Below, one piece after another: positions 24,452 through 32,112 of a DNA stretch of 32,112 nt. Source of the DNA: an uncultured Alphaproteobacteria bacterium (lineage in GTDB: Bacteria > Pseudomonadota > Alphaproteobacteria > Rhizobiales > Ancalomicrobiaceae); the NCBI GenBank assembly GCA_937919435.1, contig CALFRR010000173.1, positions 1 through 32,112 on the forward strand, read 5' to 3'. Below the pieces are notes generated by a model that worked only from the letters and a program-made list of their open reading frames with translations, did no database searches and was not told the origin of the DNA. The position numbers and the translations under genes were made by a program. Numbering within the stretch: the first letter of the stretch is position 1; every line of letters starts with the position of its first letter.

Positions 24452-25969
24452 TCACTGGCCGCGACGGGCGGAGGCGGCGAAGCGCACCGCTTCCTCCGCC
24501 GCACGGAACAGGGCCTTGGCCTTGTTGACGCATTCGGCCTGTTCGGAGGCGGGGACGCTGTCGGCGACGATGCCGGCGCCGGCCTGGACGTACATCCGGC
24601 CGTTCTTCACCACCGCGGTCCTGAGCGCGATGCAGGTGTCCATCGCGCCGTCTGCGGAGAAATAGCCGACGCAGCCGGCGTAGAGGCCGCGCTTCTCCCG
24701 CTCCAGTTCGTCGATGATCTGCATCGCCCTGACCTTCGGGGCACCCGAGACGGTGCCGGCGGGGAAGCCGGCGGAGAGCGCGTCGAGCGAATCCTTCCCC
24801 GGCGCCAGCCGGCCGACCACGTTCGACACGATGTGCATGACGTGGCTGTAGTACTCGACGAAGAACTTGTCGGTGACCTTCACCGATCCGATCTCGGCGA
24901 CCCGGCCGACGTCGTTGCGGCCGAGGTCGAGCAGCATCAGATGCTCGGCGAGTTCCTTCGGGTCGGCGAGCAGGTCGGAGGCGTTGCGTTCGTCCTCGAC
25001 CGGGGTGGCGCCGCGCGGCCGCGTGCCGGCGATCGGGCGGATGGTCACCTCGCCGTCGCGCACCCGGACCAGGATCTCCGGACTGGAGCCGGCCACCTGG
25101 AAATCGCCGAAGTCGAGGAAATAGAGGAACGGCGCGGGATTGACCCGGCGCAGCGCCCGGTAGAGGGCGAAGGGCGGCAGCGGGAACGGCGCCTCGAAAC
25201 GTTGCGACAGCACCACCTGGAAGATGTCGCCGGCGCGGATGTAGTCCTTCGAGCGGTCGACCATCGCGGCATAGTCCGCGGCGGCGGTGTTCGACACCGG
25301 ATCGAGGTCGAGGGTCAGATCGCCGATCTCGAAGGCGCCGGGCGCCAGCGGCCGATCGAGCGCCTCGACCACCTCGGTCAGCCGGTCGACGGCACGGGCG
25401 TGGGCCTGTTCGGCGGAGAGGCCGGGCTCGGGGCGCTGGCGGGTGACGATCCAGATCTCGTCCCGGACCGTGTCGAAGATCAGCACGGTGCGCGGCCGGA
25501 CCAGGATGGCGTCGGGCAGACCGATCGGATCGGGGTGGGGGGCGCCGATCTCCTCCATCTGGCGGACCATGTCGTAGCCGAGGTAGCCGAACATGCCGGC
25601 GGCCATCGGCGGCAGGCCGGGTGGCAGATCGAAGCGGTTCTCGGCGATCAGGGTCCGCATCGCGTCGAGCGAGCGGCCCGCGACCGGTTCGAAGGCGTCG
25701 CGGTTCGTCGCGAAACGGCGGTTGATCTCGCCGCGCTCGCCGAACGCCCGGAACACCAGATCGGGGTCGAGGGCGATCATCGAATAGCGGCCGCGGCTGG
25801 CGCCGCCTTCCACCGATTCGAGCAGGATCGTCGGGTTCCTGCCGTCGGCGACCTTCAGCCAGGCGGACACCGGCGTCTCGAGGTCGGCGATCAGGGTCGT
25901 CCAGACCACCGTCTCGCCGCCCGCGTTCCAACGACCGGCGAAGACGTCCGGCGACGGTTCGATGCGCAT
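24452..25969 (-). CDS. trpE: Anthranilate synthase component I
   Basis: TrpE converts chorismate and ammonia (from TrpG) into anthranilate, the first step toward tryptophan. The 505-residue protein has the tryptophan feedback motif LLES at residues 49-52, then the chorismate-binding domain with DIFQVVLSQRFE, SSPEILVR, RPIAGTRPRGATPVED, MLLDLGRNDVGRV, VEYYSHVMHIVSNV, FPAGTVSGAPKVRAMQII and GCVGYFSADGAMDTCIALRT. Length matches stand-alone TrpE. The ATG at 25969 lies 19 nt after the ppiD stop and has an AGGGGAAGGG ribosome binding site region, so trpE is probably transcribed from the ppiD promoter. Separation from trpG by the accessory block is unusual; the two subunits would need balanced expression from different promoters. 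Confidence 0.96.
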   Translation of the reverse strand: MRIEPSPDVFAGRWNAGGETVVWTTLIADLETPVSAWLKVADGRNPTILLESVEGGASRGRYSMIALDPDLVFRAFGERGEINRRFATNRDAFEPVAGRSLDAMRTLIAENRFDLPPGLPPMAAGMFGYLGYDMVRQMEEIGAPHPDPIGLPDAILVRPRTVLIFDTVRDEIWIVTRQRPEPGLSAEQAHARAVDRLTEVVEALDRPLAPGAFEIGDLTLDLDPVSNTAAADYAAMVDRSKDYIRAGDIFQVVLSQRFEAPFPLPPFALYRALRRVNPAPFLYFLDFGDFQVAGSSPEILVRVRDGEVTIRPIAGTRPRGATPVEDERNASDLLADPKELAEHLMLLDLGRNDVGRVAEIGSVKVTDKFFVEYYSHVMHIVSNVVGRLAPGKDSLDALSAGFPAGTVSGAPKVRAMQIIDELEREKRGLYAGCVGYFSADGAMDTCIALRTAVVKNGRMYVQAGAGIVADSVPASEQAECVNKAKALFRAAEEAVRFAASARRGQ

Positions 25970-25988
25970 GGCCGAGCCCTTCCCCTGT

Positions 25989-27884
25989 CTACTGCCGAGC
26001 GGCGCCGACGACGCGCTGGATCACCTGCTGGTTCTGGGTGACGCCGATCTCCTTCTGGACGCGGGCCAGCCAGCTCTCCAGCAGGGTGCCGCGCAGCGAT
26101 CCGGCGATCTCTCCGGCGGTCGCCTTGGACTCGTCGGATTCGGCCCAGAAGAACGGCTGCGCGATCTCCGCCACCCGCAGCACGATCCGTCCGTCGGCCT
26201 TGCCGACCGCGGTGCCGACATGGCCCTCGCCACCTTCGAAGGCGGCGGCGACCGCCTGCGGCGACAGATCGTCGGGCCGGTCGTCGCGCTTCAGATCGGC
26301 GGTCGTCTGCAGCGGCAGACCGGCTTCCTCGGCGACCTTGGCGAAGTCCTCGCCGGCCTTCAGACGGGCGAGGATGCGGTTCGCCTCCTCGTCGAGCCGC
26401 TTGGCGTCGGCTTCGGTGCGCCAGGCGGCGAGCACCCGGTCCTTCACCTCGGCGAGCGGCCGGTCGTGGGCCGGGACCACCGAAGTCACGACGTACCACA
26501 TGAAGCCCTTGCCGCCGAGGTCGAGGGTGTCGTTCTCGACGCCGACGTCGCTCTCGAAGACGCCGGCGAGGAGCTTGGCCTGCTGCGGCAGAGCCTGCAT
26601 CTTCTCGCCGGAGGGCAGGAGACCGTCACGGCCGACCGCCTTCACCTCGACCGGCTTCAGGCCGAACCGCGGGCCGATCTCGGCGAGCTTGGCGCCGCCG
26701 GCGATGGCGTCCTCGATCTGGTCGTGGCGCGACAGGATCTCGTCCTGGGCGTGCTGGGTGGCGATCTCGCGCTTCAGCTCGGGGGCGACCTCGCCGAAGC
26801 TCCGCTCGGCGCCGGGGACCAACTCCTCGAGCTTCAGGAGGACCGGGCCGATCCGGCCGGCGACCGGCTGCGACGTGGCGCCGACCGAGGGAAGCGCGAA
26901 GGCGGCGGCACCGATCGCCGGATCGACGAAGGCGGTGCGGGTGAGCAGGCCGAGATCGACGTCCTTGGCGGCGAGGCCGCGTTCGGTGAGGATCTCCTCG
27001 AAGCTCGTCCCGGCGGCGATGCGGTCGGCGGCGGCCCTGGCCTTGGCCTCGTCCTCGAACAGGATCTGCGCGACGCGACGCTTCTCGGGCGTCACCCACT
27101 GTGCCTTGCGGCGCTGGTACTCGGCGCGGGCGTCGTCGTCGGTGACCAGCGAGGGATCGGCGATCGCCTCGGCGTCGAGCACCAGGGCGGCGAAACCGCG
27201 GGCCTCGGGGGCCCGGAAGGCGGCCTTGCGCTTGTCGTAGAAGGCGGCGAGTTCGTCGTCGCTCGGCGCGGCGACGGTCTCCGGCGCGGCGGCGGAGAGC
27301 GCCACCCAGTTCACCTTGCGGGTCTCGTTGCGCCAGGTGTCGATCGCCTCGACCCAGACGGTCGGGGCGGTCATGCCGCCGGAGATGCCGTCGAGGAGCT
27401 GACCGGAGAGCGTGTCGGCCCGGCGGCGCAGGACGTACATGTCCTCGCTCCAGCCGTTGGCCCGGAGCAGTTCGGCGAAACGGTTGCGGTCGAAGGCGCC
27501 GCCGGCGCCCTTGAACGACGGATCGGCGACGATGTCGTCGCGGATGGTCGCATCGGAGACGCCCAGGCGCAGGGTGCTCACCACCTCGGCGAGGGTCGCC
27601 TCGGTGACGATCTTCGACAGGATCTGATTCGACAGGCCGGTCTTCATCGCCTCGTCACGGCTCAGCGTCCGATTGGCGCGGCCGGAGACGGTCTGAAGTT
27701 CGTGCGAATAGGTGCGGTCGAGCTCGACCATGTCGATCTTGCGCGAGCCGACGGTGAACGCCGTCGTCGATCCGAAGCCGCGGAACACGTCGGCGATGCC
27801 CCAGATGCCGAAGCTGACGATCAGCACCGACAGGAGGAGTTTGGAGATCCAGGTGGAGGCGCCGCGGCGCAGGACGTCGAGCAT
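25989..27884 (-). CDS. ppiD: Peptidylprolyl isomerase/periplasmic chaperone of the PpiD/SurA type
   Basis: The 631-residue protein is anchored by one N-terminal membrane segment (about residues 14-36, SKLLLSVLIVSFGIWGIADV), with the rest in the periplasm. A SurA-N-like chaperone domain follows (about 40-210), then a parvulin-type PPIC domain (roughly 265-365, KRRVAQILFEDEAKARAAADR and DVDLGLLTRTAF), and a second chaperone half ending QQVIQRVVGAARQ. The family helps outer-membrane and secreted proteins fold as they leave the Sec channel. The isomerase domain looks degenerate, as is common. The ATG at 27884 (MLDVLRRGAS) was chosen since the membrane anchor follows immediately. The gene order ppiD-trpE, divergent from tpiA, is conserved in alphaproteobacteria. 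Confidence 0.92.
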   Translation of the reverse strand: MLDVLRRGASTWISKLLLSVLIVSFGIWGIADVFRGFGSTTAFTVGSRKIDMVELDRTYSHELQTVSGRANRTLSRDEAMKTGLSNQILSKIVTEATLAEVVSTLRLGVSDATIRDDIVADPSFKGAGGAFDRNRFAELLRANGWSEDMYVLRRRADTLSGQLLDGISGGMTAPTVWVEAIDTWRNETRKVNWVALSAAAPETVAAPSDDELAAFYDKRKAAFRAPEARGFAALVLDAEAIADPSLVTDDDARAEYQRRKAQWVTPEKRRVAQILFEDEAKARAAADRIAAGTSFEEILTERGLAAKDVDLGLLTRTAFVDPAIGAAAFALPSVGATSQPVAGRIGPVLLKLEELVPGAERSFGEVAPELKREIATQHAQDEILSRHDQIEDAIAGGAKLAEIGPRFGLKPVEVKAVGRDGLLPSGEKMQALPQQAKLLAGVFESDVGVENDTLDLGGKGFMWYVVTSVVPAHDRPLAEVKDRVLAAWRTEADAKRLDEEANRILARLKAGEDFAKVAEEAGLPLQTTADLKRDDRPDDLSPQAVAAAFEGGEGHVGTAVGKADGRIVLRVAEIAQPFFWAESDESKATAGEIAGSLRGTLLESWLARVQKEIGVTQNQQVIQRVVGAARQ

Positions 27885-28169
27885 GGGGGCGGGGGACCGG
27901 ACATGACGAGTTGAACGCCGGAGCGGAACCCCGGCGCGGGCGGCGGGATCATAGGAACGGACCGCCCGGGTGGCAAGGCGGGTCCGGCGCGCGGCGGGAG
28001 GGGACCGGTCGGAGCCGCCGCGGTGGGTCGGCGGTTTGCGTCGAAAGGCGATTCCGGGTGCCGTTGCCCTCGGTGGCGCGACGAAGCGATGATGGGGCGT
28101 CGAGTCGGACGCGCCGCCGTCGGGGCGGGACGGCGCCGACGTCGGCCTCTGCTGCCGGTGGGGTCCGTC

Positions 28170-28682
28170 ATGACCACTCTCGATGCCTCCGGTCCGTCGA
28201 CGACGCCCGGCCCGATCGATCTCGCCGCCGTCGACGTCCGGCGCACGCCGATTCTCGGCCTCGCCGTCGGTGCGGCGCTCGGCGGCATCCTGCTCAGGAT
28301 CTTCGAGACCGGCGCCTTCGCCACGACGGTCGCGGTGCTCGCCGAGATCGTGGCGGTCGTCTGTCTGGCGATCGTCCTGCCCGGCGCCAACCGCCTGCGG
28401 CTCGACGGCGAGGGGTTCGTGGTGCGGGCCTATCTGGTGTTCTCGCGGCGCATCGCGTGGCGCGAGGTGGTGACGATCGAAGCGGCCGAGGACTGGTCGG
28501 GGGGGCGTGTGCTGATCGAGCTGGTGCCCGGTCTGGAGGGCGGCCGGATCGTCGGTCTGCCGTTCGATCCGGACCTCGATCGGCATTCGCTGATCGACAG
28601 TTACGGGCTCGGCGCGGGCGAACTCGCGGCGCGGATGCGGGCGCTGAGAGCGGCGGCGATCGGCGCTCCGCCTGGTCCGTAG
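28170..28682 (+). CDS. Small membrane protein with a PH-like domain, function unknown
   Basis: This 170-residue protein has two closely spaced hydrophobic segments (ILGLAVGAALGGILLRIF and TTVAVLAEIVAVVCLAIVLP, about residues 28-72), followed by a soluble part, NRLRLDGEGFVVRAYLVFSRRIAWREVVTIEA, that resembles bacterial PH domains found in small membrane proteins. No catalytic motif is seen. The ATG at 28170 is preferred because a GGTGGGG lies 6 nt upstream; the open frame upstream to 28023 is arginine-rich and looks non-coding. It sits between divergent ppiD (285-nt gap) and tpiA (129-nt gap). I do not recognise a named family. Confidence 0.65.
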   Translation: MTTLDASGPSTTPGPIDLAAVDVRRTPILGLAVGAALGGILLRIFETGAFATTVAVLAEIVAVVCLAIVLPGANRLRLDGEGFVVRAYLVFSRRIAWREVVTIEAAEDWSGGRVLIELVPGLEGGRIVGLPFDPDLDRHSLIDSYGLGAGELAARMRALRAAAIGAPPGP

Positions 28683-28811
28683 TGTTCCGCGCGGCGTCGC
28701 GGGAAACGCGGACGGCGGTTGCGGGCGGATCGGCCGAAGTGGTACCGATCGGCCCGTCGAGCGCTCGTCGGCGAAGCCCGAGCGCCACCCCGAACGTCGT
28801 GGAGACGGACC

Positions 28812-29552
28812 ATGAAGCCTCTCGTCGCAGGCAACTGGAAGATGAACGGCGTCGCCGCCTCGGCCGCCGAACTCGAGGCGATGATCGCCGGCTACGATGC
28901 GGCGCTCGCCGCCGCGGTCGATCTGGCGATCTGTCCGCCGGCGACCCTGGTCGCGGCGCTCGCGGCGAAAGCCGGACCGATCGCGATCGGCGGTCAGGAC
29001 TGTCACGCCAAGGTGTCGGGCGCCCACACCGGCGACGTCGCCGCCGAGCAGTTGAAGGACGCCGGTGCGTCGATGGTGATCGTCGGCCACTCCGAGCGCC
29101 GCACCGACCACGGCGAGACCGACGCGATCGTCAAGGCCAAGGCCGAGGCCGCCAAGCGCGCCGGTCTGGTGGCGATCGTCTGCGTCGGCGAGACCGAAGC
29201 GCAGCGCAAGGGCGGCAAGACCCTGGACGTGGTCGGCGCGCAGATCGGCGGTTCGCTGCCGGCCGGGATGACCGGCGCCGAACTGGTGATCGCCTACGAA
29301 CCGGTCTGGGCGATCGGCACCGGGCTCGTCCCGACACTGGCCGACGTCGCCGAGGTCCACGGCTTCATCCGCGGCAGGCTCGTCGCGATGTACGGCAAGG
29401 AAGGCGAGAAGGTCCGGATCCTCTACGGCGGCTCGGTCAAGCCCTCGAACGCCAAGGAACTGCTGTCGGTGAAGGACGTCGACGGGGCGCTCGTCGGTGG
29501 CGCCAGCCTGAAGGCTTCCGACTTCCTGGCGATCGCTGCCGCCTACCGCTGA
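28812..29552 (+). CDS. tpiA: Triosephosphate isomerase
   Basis: TpiA interconverts dihydroxyacetone phosphate and glyceraldehyde 3-phosphate in glycolysis and gluconeogenesis. The 246-residue protein has all catalytic residues: K10 in GNWKMNG, H93 in VIVGHSERR, and E163 in AYEPVWAIGTG, plus the phosphate loop ILYGGSVKPSNA and DGALVGGASL. The ATG at 28812 has a GGAGA 6 nt upstream. Length is standard. A short hairpin overlapping the stop (29538-29560) followed by GTTTTT may terminate it. Confidence 0.97.
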   Translation: MKPLVAGNWKMNGVAASAAELEAMIAGYDAALAAAVDLAICPPATLVAALAAKAGPIAIGGQDCHAKVSGAHTGDVAAEQLKDAGASMVIVGHSERRTDHGETDAIVKAKAEAAKRAGLVAIVCVGETEAQRKGGKTLDVVGAQIGGSLPAGMTGAELVIAYEPVWAIGTGLVPTLADVAEVHGFIRGRLVAMYGKEGEKVRILYGGSVKPSNAKELLSVKDVDGALVGGASLKASDFLAIAAAYR

Positions 29553-29764
29553 GGTGCGGCGTTTTTGCGCATCGCCTTCCCGCCGAGGCGGGGCTACAGC
29601 CGGTGCGCAGCGAAATGCCACGAACCCGGATCACCCACGACGATCCACGGTTCGGGGTCCGGCAGAAGGCGCTCCCTCGAGAGAGCGCCCGCGGAGGAAA
29701 CGGGTTTCCCTCGAGGACGCCCGAGGAGAGTTCCCGATACAACGGGGGCGGAAAACACGAGAGA

Positions 29765-29794
29765 GGCGGCGGCTCCGCAGAGCTTGCCGCCTTT
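29765..29794 (+). terminator. Compound hairpin with short T-run
   Basis: GGCGGC pairs with GCCGCC, and inside it GCTC pairs with GAGC around a CGCA loop. TTT follows on the plus strand, then GTCGTTT. It lies 212 nt beyond tpiA, so it could end a long 3' region or a separate small RNA. Confidence 0.45.
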
Positions 29795-29975
29795 GTCGTT
29801 TCCGGGCCTCTCCCGGGCCGGCGCTCCGCCTTCGTGATCCGCATGTCGCGGACCCGCTCGCTCGTCCGCCCTCCGCCTCTTCCCGCGTGTCCGATCCCAC
29901 CGTCTCGGTCGACGGGCCGGCGAATCGCAGTCGTGTGGGCGCGAGCCTCCCGAGATGTCGGGTCCGGACACGGTT

Positions 29976-30006
29976 CGGCCGCGCACCACCGGGGTGGGCG
30001 CGGCCG
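29976..30006. terminator. Strong hairpin, probably a bidirectional terminator
   Basis: CGGCCGCGC (29976-29984) pairs with GCGCGGCCG (29998-30006), and an inner CCAC/GTGG extends the stem around a 4-nt loop with a single bulged A. It lies 42 nt past the doxX-like stop. GTTTCGTCGTT follows on the plus strand; no T-run exists on the minus strand. Confidence 0.55.
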
Positions 30007-30047
30007 GTTTCGTCGTTCCTGCGGGGCGGAGAGGCGGAACGGTTCGA

Positions 30048-30449
30048 TCAGCCGGCGTTGCGCTCGTCGATCGACCAGGCCCCGGCGCCGGCGAAGGCGA
30101 GGTAGAGGAACACGAAGGAGAACTGGATGGCGCTGTCGCCGCCGTTCAGGATCGGGAAGAAGCTCTTCGGCGCATGCGCCATGAAATAGGCGACCGCCAT
30201 GAAGCCGGACAGCACGAAGGCGGTCGGGCGGACCCACAGGCCGACGATCAGCAGCAGCGAGCCGAGCACTTCCAGCGTACCGGCGAGGCCCATCAGCGAG
30301 AACACCTGAAGGCCGTCGAACATCGGGACGTGCGGGATGGCGAAGAACTTCGCGGTGCCGTGGGCGAGGAAGACCAGGCCGGTGGCGATCCGGAGGGCGG
30401 CGAGCGCCTTCGGGGAATGGGCGTTGAGCGTATCGGAGAGGGTCGACAT
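30048..30449 (-). CDS. DoxX family membrane protein
   Basis: The 133-residue protein has four hydrophobic segments and the DoxX pattern: ALRIATGLVFLAHGTAKFF at the start, GLAGTLEVLGSLLLIVGLW, PTAFVLSGFMAVAYFMAHAP, and FSFVFLYLAFAGAGAWSIDE at the end. DoxX proteins are small quinone-linked or redox-associated membrane proteins; their precise activities are mostly unknown. The ATG at 30449 is chosen because the family N-terminus begins here; the open frame upstream is arginine-rich and not coding. It stands alone, convergent with tpiA and divergent from secG. A 14-nt palindrome 76 nt upstream could bind a regulator. Confidence 0.88.
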   Translation of the reverse strand: MSTLSDTLNAHSPKALAALRIATGLVFLAHGTAKFFAIPHVPMFDGLQVFSLMGLAGTLEVLGSLLLIVGLWVRPTAFVLSGFMAVAYFMAHAPKSFFPILNGGDSAIQFSFVFLYLAFAGAGAWSIDERNAG

Positions 30450-30772
30450 CGAGGAGCGTCCTGTCTTCGGGGGACGGCGGCGCCGTCGTTTCGTTTCGGT
30501 GTCCCCAGGATGCCGTTTGCGAACGTCTCGCACGAGACCACCGGACGAAGACGCATCGTTCACTCGGGTCGAACGGCGGCGGCCCAATTCTCGCCCGATT
30601 GTATCGCGGTCGAACGATGCCGGTGGATCTCCGCGCCGGGCGCTCTGGAAACCTCCGGCGGGATCGTGTAAGACGCACGCGAACACCGTCCGCAGCGCCC
30701 GCTCGCGGACGTATTCCCGTTTGCGGCGCGTCCGGTTCGGTCGCCGCCGCCCCTCACAGCCGGTTGGGATCG
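30450..30772. other. 323-nt divergent upstream region of doxX-like gene and secG
   Basis: No gene is visible. It must hold promoters for both neighbours, but no element matches a sigma-70 consensus well; TGTAAG at 30667-30672, about 100 nt before secG, is a possible -10. The palindrome described separately is the only clear structure. Confidence 0.5.
30525..30538. promoter_or_regulatory. Palindrome upstream of the doxX-like gene
   Basis: GTCTCG-CA-CGAGAC is a perfect 6-bp inverted repeat with a 2-nt centre, 76 nt from the doxX-like ATG and about 235 nt from secG. Its size suits a dimeric repressor. The regulator is unknown. Confidence 0.35.
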
Positions 30773-31180
30773 ATGGAAACCGTCATCATCGTGATTCATC
30801 TGATGTTGGTGCTGGCGCTGGTCGGCGTCGTGCTCCTGCAGAAGTCCGAGGGCGGAGCACTCGGCATCGGCGGTGGCGGCGGCTTCATGTCGTCGCGCGG
30901 CACCGCCAACGTGCTGACCCGGACCACCGCGATCCTCGGTGCCGGTTTCTTCGCGACCTCGATCGTGCTGGCGATCCTCGCCGGACGGCACGGCGATCGG
31001 CCGTCGTCGATTCTCGACCGGGCGCCGGCTTCGGCGACCCAGCCGGCGGCGCCGAGCGCTCCGGCCCAGCCGGCCGGGCAGGGCGGCGGCATTCTCGATC
31101 AGCTGCAGCAGATGCAGCAGAAGACCGCTCCGGCGGCGCCCGCGGCTCCTGCCGCGCCGGCCCCGAAGCCCGCTCCGTGA
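30773..31180 (+). CDS. secG: Preprotein translocase subunit SecG
   Basis: SecG is a small membrane part of the SecYEG channel. The 135-residue protein has two membrane segments, VIIVIHLMLVLALVGVVLLQ and AILGAGFFATSIVLAILAG, joined by the family loop KSEGGALGIGGGGGFMSSRGTANVLTRTT. A long Ala/Pro/Gln-rich C-terminal tail (about residues 80-135, including LDQLQQMQQK) is typical of alphaproteobacterial SecG. The ATG at 30773 was chosen from the family N-terminus METVIIVIHL; the ribosome binding site is weak. The tpiA-secG-pyrG order is conserved, here with the doxX-like gene inserted on the opposite strand. Confidence 0.94.
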   Translation: METVIIVIHLMLVLALVGVVLLQKSEGGALGIGGGGGFMSSRGTANVLTRTTAILGAGFFATSIVLAILAGRHGDRPSSILDRAPASATQPAAPSAPAQPAGQGGGILDQLQQMQQKTAPAAPAAPAAPAPKPAP

Positions 31181-31332
31181 GGAGCCGCCGGTCGACCGGG
31201 GCGCAGGCGCCCCGGGTCTCGACCGGATCTCGTCGTCGTCGCCGGCCGCCTCGGGCGGTCCCCAAAACGTGTTCGGTGTGTGTCGTTCGCGGTCTCGCGA
31301 ATCACGCCTCGATGAGCTAATGGTCGAATCCC

Positions 31333-32112
31333 ATGGCGCGGTACGTCTTCATCACCGGCGGCGTGGTGTCTTCGCTCGGCAAAGGGCTTGCGTCGGCGGC
31401 CCTCGGAGCGCTCCTTCAGGCACGCGGTTACAAGGTTCGGCTCCGCAAGCTGGACCCCTATCTCAACGTCGATCCGGGGACGATGTCTCCGTATCAGCAC
31501 GGCGAATGCTTCGTGACCGACGACGGGGCGGAGACCGACCTCGATCTCGGCCACTACGAGCGGTTCACCGGTCGTCCCGCCAACAAGCAGGACAACATCA
31601 CCACCGGCAAGATCTACCAGGAGATCATCGCCAAGGAGCGCCGCGGCGACTACCTGGGCGGCACGGTGCAGGTGATCCCGCACGTCACCGATGCGATCAA
31701 GGAATTCATCACCACCGGCAACGAAGGCTACGACTTCGTGCTGATCGAGGTCGGCGGCACCGTCGGCGACATCGAGGGCCTGCCGTTCTTCGAGGCTATC
31801 CGCCAGCTCGGCAACGATCTGCCGCGTCATCACGCGGTCTACGTCCACCTGACGCTGATGCCCTACATCCCGTCGGCGGGCGAGTTGAAGACCAAGCCGA
31901 CCCAGCACTCGGTCAAGGAGCTGCGCTCGATCGGCATCGCCCCGGACATCCTCCTGGTCCGTGCCGACCGGCCGATCCCGGAGAACGAGCGGCGCAAGTT
32001 GTCGCTGTTCTGCAACGTCCGGCCGAGTGCGGTGATCCAGGCACTCGACGTCAAGTCGATCTACGACGTGCCGATGGCCTATCACGAACAGGGCTTCGAC
32101 ACCGAGGTGCTC
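31333..32112 (+). CDS. pyrG: CTP synthase, N-terminal part (truncated by window end)
   Basis: PyrG makes CTP from UTP with ATP and glutamine. The first 260 codons are present, covering most of the synthetase domain of a protein usually about 540 residues long. Visible motifs are MARYVFITGGVVSSLGKGLA (P-loop region), KLDPYLNVDPGTMSPYQHGE, VTDDGAETDLDLGHYERF, EVGGTVGDIEGLPFFEAIRQ, KTKPTQHSVKELRSIGI and the loop leading to FCNV. The glutaminase domain lies outside. The ATG at 31333 is the family start, 152 nt after secG, with no strong ribosome binding site. The frame is open to the last base. Confidence 0.96.
   Translation, partial: MARYVFITGGVVSSLGKGLASAALGALLQARGYKVRLRKLDPYLNVDPGTMSPYQHGECFVTDDGAETDLDLGHYERFTGRPANKQDNITTGKIYQEIIAKERRGDYLGGTVQVIPHVTDAIKEFITTGNEGYDFVLIEVGGTVGDIEGLPFFEAIRQLGNDLPRHHAVYVHLTLMPYIPSAGELKTKPTQHSVKELRSIGIAPDILLVRADRPIPENERRKLSLFCNVRPSAVIQALDVKSIYDVPMAYHEQGFDTEVL

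Larger units (their letters stand above)
29553..30047 (+). other. 495-nt gap between convergent tpiA and doxX-like genes
   Basis: No open frame here has believable coding character. It contains several hairpins: GGCGCTC/GAGCGCC at 29668-29689 with an 8-nt loop, a compound hairpin at 29765-29791, and a very stable one at 29976-30006. Termination of both flanking genes explains some, but not obviously all, of the structure. Confidence 0.6.

Noticed and set aside
28023..28169. N-terminal extension of the PH-like membrane protein
   Set aside because: The added 49 residues are mostly Arg and Gly with no homology-like pattern, and the ATG at 28170 has a better ribosome binding site.
31312..31335. 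GGTCGAATCCC before pyrG looks like a tRNA T-arm
   Set aside because: One base of the T-loop consensus is missing and no acceptor, D- or anticodon stem can be formed upstream.

Overview
This 32 kb, very GC-rich window reads as a chromosomal segment of an alphaproteobacterium, most likely of the order Hyphomicrobiales (Rhizobiales). The evidence is gene content and order (purM divergent from an AI-2E/hdaA/ppk1/ppx cluster; gltX, comEC, lexA, moeA, moaC, trpCDG, trpE, ppiD, tpiA, secG, pyrG), an alphaproteobacterial LexA box (GTTC-N7-GTTC) upstream of lexA, and strong G/C bias at third codon positions. The genus cannot be named from sequence alone.

Layout. (1) 1-1103, minus: purM, with the start codon of a downstream gene (probably purN) at the very edge. 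(2) 1336-8609, plus: a tightly coupled cluster of a CDP-alcohol phosphatidyltransferase, an AI-2E family membrane protein, hdaA, ppk1, ppx and a KamA-type radical SAM gene, mostly joined by ATGA overlaps. It combines phospholipid synthesis, control of DnaA and polyphosphate metabolism. (3) 8818-9342: a small dienelactone-hydrolase-like protein. (4) 9482-14614: gltX (minus, with a clear intrinsic terminator), divergent comEC with an unusually long C-terminal tail, and convergent lexA. (5) 14829-18988, minus: moeA, moaC, trpC, trpD and trpG, joining molybdopterin and tryptophan biosynthesis. (6) 19160-24225: an accessory block between trpG and trpE. (7) 24452-27884, minus: trpE directly behind ppiD. 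(8) 28170-32112: a small PH-like membrane protein, tpiA, a DoxX protein (minus), secG and the first 260 codons of pyrG.

The accessory block (6) is the unusual part. It starts with a frameshifted gene whose C-terminal half resembles an NlpC/P60- or CHAP-like cysteine peptidase/amidase. Four tandem paralogous genes follow without a gap, each encoding one N-terminal membrane segment followed by ankyrin repeats. All five are chained by 4-nt ATGA overlaps. I interpret this as a peptidoglycan-hydrolase toxin with an expanded set of membrane-anchored, periplasm-facing ankyrin immunity proteins. The ankyrin genes show block-wise identity (a perfect 188-nt direct repeat and a 64-nt block shared by three of the four), which suggests recent duplication and gene conversion. 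A convergent TadG/von Willebrand-type gene completes the insert.

No rRNA, tRNA, CRISPR array, insertion sequence or integrase was recognised. Toxin and immunity functions are inferred from domain appearance and gene order, and homology searches could not be run.
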